Shown: positions 59,801 through 64,000 of the stretch, in pieces
Layout of the letters: every line of letters begins with the position of its first letter
How positions within the stretch are numbered: the stretch's first letter is position 1
Assembly (NCBI RefSeq): GCF_032854445.1
Contig: NC_088306.1
Location: forward strand, 16,587,764 to 16,651,763
Source: Liolophura sinensis
Taxonomy: Eukaryota; Mollusca; Polyplacophora; Chitonida; Chitonidae
Direction: 5' to 3'
DNA length: 64,000 nt
The notes under the pieces: generated by a model
What the model saw: only the letters and a program-made list of their open reading frames with translations
Database searches by the model: none
Told to the model about the DNA's origin: nothing
Translations under genes and position numbers: made by a program

Positions 59801-62185
59801 GAATATCATCATTATCGGCACATTAACTGGTAATAAGCAATAAAATACTTAAAACTTACAAAAAAGTGCCTCGCTTGATTCAGATCTGCTGATATGGTTC
59901 CTAAATTTTTCTCAAAATCTTGTCTGAAAAAAAAAAAAAACAACAGGTGACAAAATGTCAACTTGTCATAGCTGAAAAATTCTTGGTTAAAGCTTGCTTA
60001 TTTGAGTTGTGTTTTATTTATTTATTTGAGTGGTGTTTTATTTATTTATTTGAGTGGTGTTTTACATCGTACTCAAGAATATTTTGTTTATACAACGACA
60101 GACAGTATTATTTTGGGAGGAAACCGGGCAGAGCCCAGGGAAAACCCACAACCATCACAGGTTTCTGGAAGACCTTCCCACATACAGCTTGTCATGGAGA
60201 GAAACTTAGAACAGCCAATGTTACATGTGCATGTATTAATGCAAGTTTAATATAACTACCAGAACTTTATCCATAGAATACCTTGTAGAAAAATATAAAA
60301 AAAAATCTCACACTTGCTCCAACTGCAACAGTTTTTCATTTTCAATTTTCTCATTCAGATTGGCTATTGTTGCCCGCTTCTCTGTGTTAGAATTTTCTAA
60401 GCTGAAAAACATAAAACTTAGTTGTAAATAGGCATAAAATTATGATAAATTTAATCAGGGAGCTGATAACATATTGGTAACTATAGTCTATAAACATATA
60501 TTTTAATTTTAAACATTGTGGAAACATAATCAACATACTAAGCAAGTTTTAGGGAACAAGAGGTAAACCAAACAGATTGCTTATTGATCTGGACACTTTT
60601 TGTTTTGTTACCTTAAGCAAATGTCAGAAAGAGCTACCATGATAATACAAGAAAGAAAATACTTCAAATCTGGTGTTCCGATACCCATAAAAACAAAGTA
60701 AAAAGTAATGACAAGAGAGCAATGTGGATAGCCCCACAAGCAGAGGCATGGGTGTAAGTGTTTAGACCTGTTTGCTTGAGTCTGTGTTTGCATCACTTTG
60801 TGCTGGGCCACCTTCAGAGTCTCTGACAAAAATAGAAGAAAAATGCAAATTGATCACAAACTTACTGCACATCTATTCTAAATAATTTTATTGTTCTCAG
60901 TGATGAGTTCTACTGGTACCTAAAACACAATGTGCTGGTAACAACTTTACAATAACATATAACAATGTATTGTCTGGTCTCTATTATCGAACTAACTACA
61001 TGCACAATACTCAACTATATGTACTAAAGTTTATCAAACCACAATCTAACAGCTGTATTGGCTGTTACGCTGCTTTTATAATAAAGGAGAAAGTGTAGTT
61101 TCAGATACAATTGCCCAAATACTTCCAATCATACACAGAGAATTACTCAATTTTGTTACCCATTTGTTACATACCCATCATCTTGGCATTTGTATCACTG
61201 ACTTGAGCGTGTTTCGTCTTCACTAAAATGAAATACACATACGATTACATGTAAGTAATCATAATGTCTTCTGAAGAATACATATCTATGTAGATAAGTA
61301 GTAACCAGTTCACCAGGGCGCAGTAACAGATGAAACTGTGCTCATAAAAGAAAAACCATGCTGCCTGTATCAATGTTGTGCTTGTTATGCTTGTAAAGGA
61401 AGTACACTAAGTAGTTGTGTTCAGAAGGCAACATGAAGCAGAAGCAGAAAGTCTCTAAAGATTAAAGCATGTGTTTGTGTGTATTTGAAGGCTGACCTTA
61501 TAATCAATAGGCTAAAAGCTTCTATTCACCTTTCAGACTAGGTCATAATATTTCACATCATGGTGGTGAATAATTGTTAAGATAAAGCTGCATTTGTTTT
61601 CTGATATATGTTATTCACACCTATAGTTAACTATGCAAATCTGAAATGAAAGTCAAACCCACATTTATACATACCAGTGGCAACCAAACTTTCTAATTTT
61701 CTTCGCTTATCACGAAGTTCATTAAGTTTCTGTTCCAAACAACTCTTCTCTGTAACAAGACACAAAAGTTACATTGCGCTAGCCAGAGTCTAACTTCAGA
61801 TTCTCTATAGCAAAACTATTTGTAAAGTAATTCAGTATATTTAGATATCTTCAATATCCTATCATAGCCAGAGTAAAAAATCATTAAGTTACAAAACTGT
61901 ACACTTTAAGTTAACGATTATTGCATGTCTTAATGATAAAGACCTAGATTTTAGCATGTATGTACATTTACCAGTATAAATATATCTTACTGAATTGATC
62001 TTATTCTAATTTCAGCTCAAATACCCTCTCTTTCGTAATAAGAATTATCACTATTTTATTCATTATTTTATTCACTAAGATATCATTAGTAACCATGATA
62101 TGATAAATAACTAATATCCTGTACCTTGCTGGAGCTCTTTTAGGTTATTAACCAAATTGTCTACCTTGAAAACAGGCCCTGCCAT
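56860..62185 (-). CDS. SYCE1-like coiled-coil protein (synaptonemal complex central element)
   Basis: Nine minus-strand exons join with perfect phase into 240 residues: 62185-62125 (MAGPVFKVDNLVNNLKELQQ), 61749-61675, 61222-61175, 60822-60768, 60401-60312, 59923-59860, 59322-59256, 57946-57823, 56998-56860 (TGA). The product is almost wholly charged coiled coil (KLNELRDKRRKLESL; TIANLNEKIENEKLLQLE), with an acidic C-terminal tail. By memory comparison it resembles human SYCE1: KVDNLVNNLKELQQ against KIEDLMEMVQKLQK near the N-terminus, and IANLNEKIENEK ... FEKNLG against ISALNLQIEEEKNKQ ... FEEQLE mid-protein, followed by a segment of similar spacing. SYCE1 (351 residues in human) builds the meiotic synaptonemal complex central element. 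The match rests on weakly specific coiled-coil sequence, so another centromere or spindle coiled-coil protein remains possible. The ATG lies 16 bases inside an exon (acceptor at 62202), so a noncoding exon is upstream. The gene structure is secure, the name less so. Confidence 0.72.
58073..58333 (+). mobile_element. SINE-A copy with 11-bp target duplication
   Basis: Head GGACCTCCGTGGCAGAGGGG, B-box-like GTTCAAGTCCAGCTC and tail AAAAAATAAATAAAGA. Direct repeats TAACAAGAAAG lie at 58062-58072 and 58334-58344. In the SYCE1-like gene intron. Confidence 0.93.
58509..59032. mobile_element. About 520-bp near-palindrome in SYCE1-like intron
   Basis: The left arm runs from ACTTTACAATTCAACCCTTT through GCCCTTAACTAATGAGGACA to AATTCCCAGACTGATGT. 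The right arm runs from ACATCAGTCTGGGAATT through TGTCCTCATTAGTCAAGGGC to GAATTGTAAAGT. Each arm is about 180-190 bases around a ~150-base centre. Likely a foldback or MITE-type element. Confidence 0.8.
59520..59752 (+). mobile_element. SINE-A copy, diverged
   Basis: GGGGGACCTCCATGGCTGAG head, GAGTTCAAGTCCAGGCC B-box-like region, GTGAAATATTTTTATGTACG core. In an intron of the SYCE1-like gene. Confidence 0.85.
60010..60186 (-). mobile_element. SINE-A copy, truncated, with doubled tail
   Basis: The reverse-complement tail TTTATTTATTTGAGTGGTGT occurs twice in tandem, followed by the core and body up to GACCTTCCCACATAC. In an intron of the SYCE1-like gene. Confidence 0.82.
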
Positions 62186-62202
62186 CCCTTCAGTTGATTA
62201 CC

Positions 62203-63726
62203 TGAAAGCATCAAAAAGAGAAACTGAAGAAAATATTAGTGTTTATCACACAAAAGCGTTAGTAAGGGGAGGAATGGTATGCTTATACTGATTAGCTAAG
62301 TAAAGAAGAGAAGAAAACACTTTAAATTTATTAGTTGAATAGTTCGTTTTCAAAAATAAAGTAACTGTATGCAGAATGGCTTAAATCTGCAAAAAAAATG
62401 TATGCCTCGTTTGAATTAAACAAGTCAAACAAATGTCCACCATGTTTTGAATTCACACATTTGCCAAGTCCATGGTGCATCCTTGCTGCTGCAAAATTTC
62501 TTCCAACAGGACTTTTCATCTGAAATTTATTTTGCTTTTCTTTTTCTTTCTGCCTCAAATGTAAGTACCATAGGCCTACTCTAGTCATTAAATTTCGCTG
62601 TCAACAGTTTACCTTTCAACTAACCTTGCCTGATGTTTGAGCATGAAACATGACAGAACAACAGGCTTATTGTTAGAAAGAGGTTTTTTAGTGCAAGTTT
62701 TGGCATCTTTAAGACTTAGCCAGACCCAATATATAGGCTAACCAAATACATTTGGACAGACTTGACAGAGTTGTAAAAGGGGTGTTCAACTTTCTTTTTT
62801 TTTTTAATGCATATGCTTGTCCAGTTCGGATTATGGTTTTTATATGGTTTCAGACGGTAAGACTTGGGTCTTGACAGCCATTTTGATAAAATGGTTCAGT
62901 TTAATTTATCTGGGACTAACATAACAGTTATATTCGTCCCATGATTTATCAAATAAATGCATACAATGTTTCAATTCGATGTCTGATAATCTTTTTTTAG
63001 CCACCAACTTAGGTATTTTCTTTTTATTCGTGTTTTGAAACTGCCAAGTGGTTCGTGGGGTTTATAACGGTGGTCAAACGTGAGTTACACTGCCGACCTA
63101 TTGCAAACCAATACATGTGGCAGTGGATCGTTCGATTTGCTGGACGAAACGAATCCCCCAAAAAACAGCTCTTATGTAATTATTGTAAACAACCTGATGT
63201 GAGCAAGTGCGATTTAGAAACTAGTGACTGCCGGTGAAATGTTATGAATACAAAAGGATGTACGCTTACACACGTTACCTGACAGACGTTGTTATATCAT
63301 TAACATGTGAAAGTCACGGCAAGTTTTGACATTTCAATGTTTTTATTTCCCGCAAAACAGACGACTCCTCAGTGCTGCCATCTAGCGGGCATCTGAGATT
63401 TTGGCCAACACTGAAAAATCTCGGAAACTTAAGAAAACAACTAAAAAAAGTGATTCGTCATCAGGTTTATCTACTAAAAGTGTCATATGTGGGTATTTTT
63501 TTTCTTATGTTTATCCAATTTTAATACCAGTTTTTCCATTTTGAACGAAGCGATCGAGGTTTTCCGGTTCTCTTCCATTTGAATTTTAGTGCATCCATAT
63601 CAGGGAAGGTGACTGAGCGAAGGAAAAAGCGTGGTTTTGTTTTTGCTTGATCTGTTAAATGATTTTCAAAGTCGATTCAAATATGTTGTGATATCGTCTG
63701 TCAAATGACACAAAAACTGCTAAACA
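62203..63726. other. Intergenic interval between SYCE1-like gene and ANKRD39
   Basis: Should hold the promoters and noncoding leaders of both divergent genes. I see no known motif or repeat, only chance open frames (62331-62588 minus, 63055-63237 plus). Confidence 0.4.
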
Positions 63727-63918
63727 ATGACAAATTGTGGTCATTCGCACGACTGTGGGGGACACACGCCCTTGTCAGTCACACAAACGATGGATGAAAT
63801 GGAGTTTGAGCGAGGAATTTGGAGTGCGGCCATGAATGGTGAAACCCACGAGGTGGAAAAACATTTAAAACGGGGTGTTTGTGTGAACAAAGAGGATTCT
63901 TATGGCTTCACGGCTCTA
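63727..63918 (+). CDS. ANKRD39: ANKRD39 (ankyrin repeat domain 39), first exon only
   Basis: The exon starts at ATG 63727 and ends at a GT donor (CTA|GTAAAT) after 63918. It encodes 64 residues: a Cys/His-rich start (NCGHSHDCGGH) and the family signature EMEFERGIWSAAMNGE, matching human EMDFERGIWSAALNGD. The first ankyrin repeat begins (SYGFTAL, expected to continue HYA in the next exon, outside the window). Human ANKRD39 is 183 residues. It lies head-to-head with the SYCE1-like gene, 1.5 kb apart. Exact function is little known. Confidence 0.88.
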
Positions 63919-64000
63919 GTAAATGCCTTTGTTGTGTTTTATTAACAACCAGATGTAGTTGTCATGTGGAGTGTATGTCAAGTAATTAGTTTACGACACT

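Noticed and set aside
63055-63237. 60-residue open frame with Cys pairs before ANKRD39
   Set aside because: No splice or family support; chance open frame in a promoter region.

Overview
This is animal nuclear DNA: AT-rich, with long introns, GT-AG splice sites and many short interspersed repeats. Two tRNA-derived SINE families with (AAAT)n or (CACT)n tails, several palindromic MITE-like families and many minisatellites suggest a lophotrochozoan, most likely a mollusc. The species cannot be fixed from the sequence alone. No retrovirus-like or Polinton-like element, CRISPR array or bacterial feature was seen.

Layout, left to right. (1) From the left edge to 29109, plus strand: all but the first exons of a KDM6A/UTX histone H3K27 demethylase gene. 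It has TPR exons, a long disordered linker, a JmjC domain with the iron ligands, and a C-terminal zinc-binding domain; a long 3' UTR probably follows. Four single-base frame disruptions sit in TPR exons around a 200-N assembly gap. Several introns carry repeats that run right up to splice acceptors. (2) 32.7-36.9 kb: minisatellites, a SINE, and unrecognised minus-strand exon-like pieces, one of which is duplicated inside a KDM6A intron. (3) 36.9-42.8 kb, minus strand: a five-exon TPT1/TCTP gene with a probable 5'TOP start. (4) 43.6-45.5 kb, minus strand: CMC4, a twin-CX9C intermembrane-space protein. (5) 47.3-55.4 kb, plus strand: a complete ten-exon EFHC2 gene (three DM10 domains plus EF-hand region), a ciliary doublet-microtubule protein, with a probable RFX X-box upstream. 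(6) 56.9-62.2 kb, minus strand: a nine-exon coiled-coil gene resembling SYCE1, a synaptonemal complex central element protein. (7) 63.7 kb to the right edge, plus strand: the first exon of ANKRD39.

These are mostly unrelated housekeeping, chromatin, ciliary and meiotic genes and do not form a pathway. The notable shared feature is linkage: KDM6A and EFHC2 are also close neighbours on human Xp11.3, so this looks like a retained ancestral bilaterian linkage. I found no convincing new biological system. The best leads are the repeats pressing on KDM6A splice acceptors, the duplicated exon-like block, the unrecognised 33.7-35.8 kb pieces, and a SYCE1-like gene outside vertebrates.
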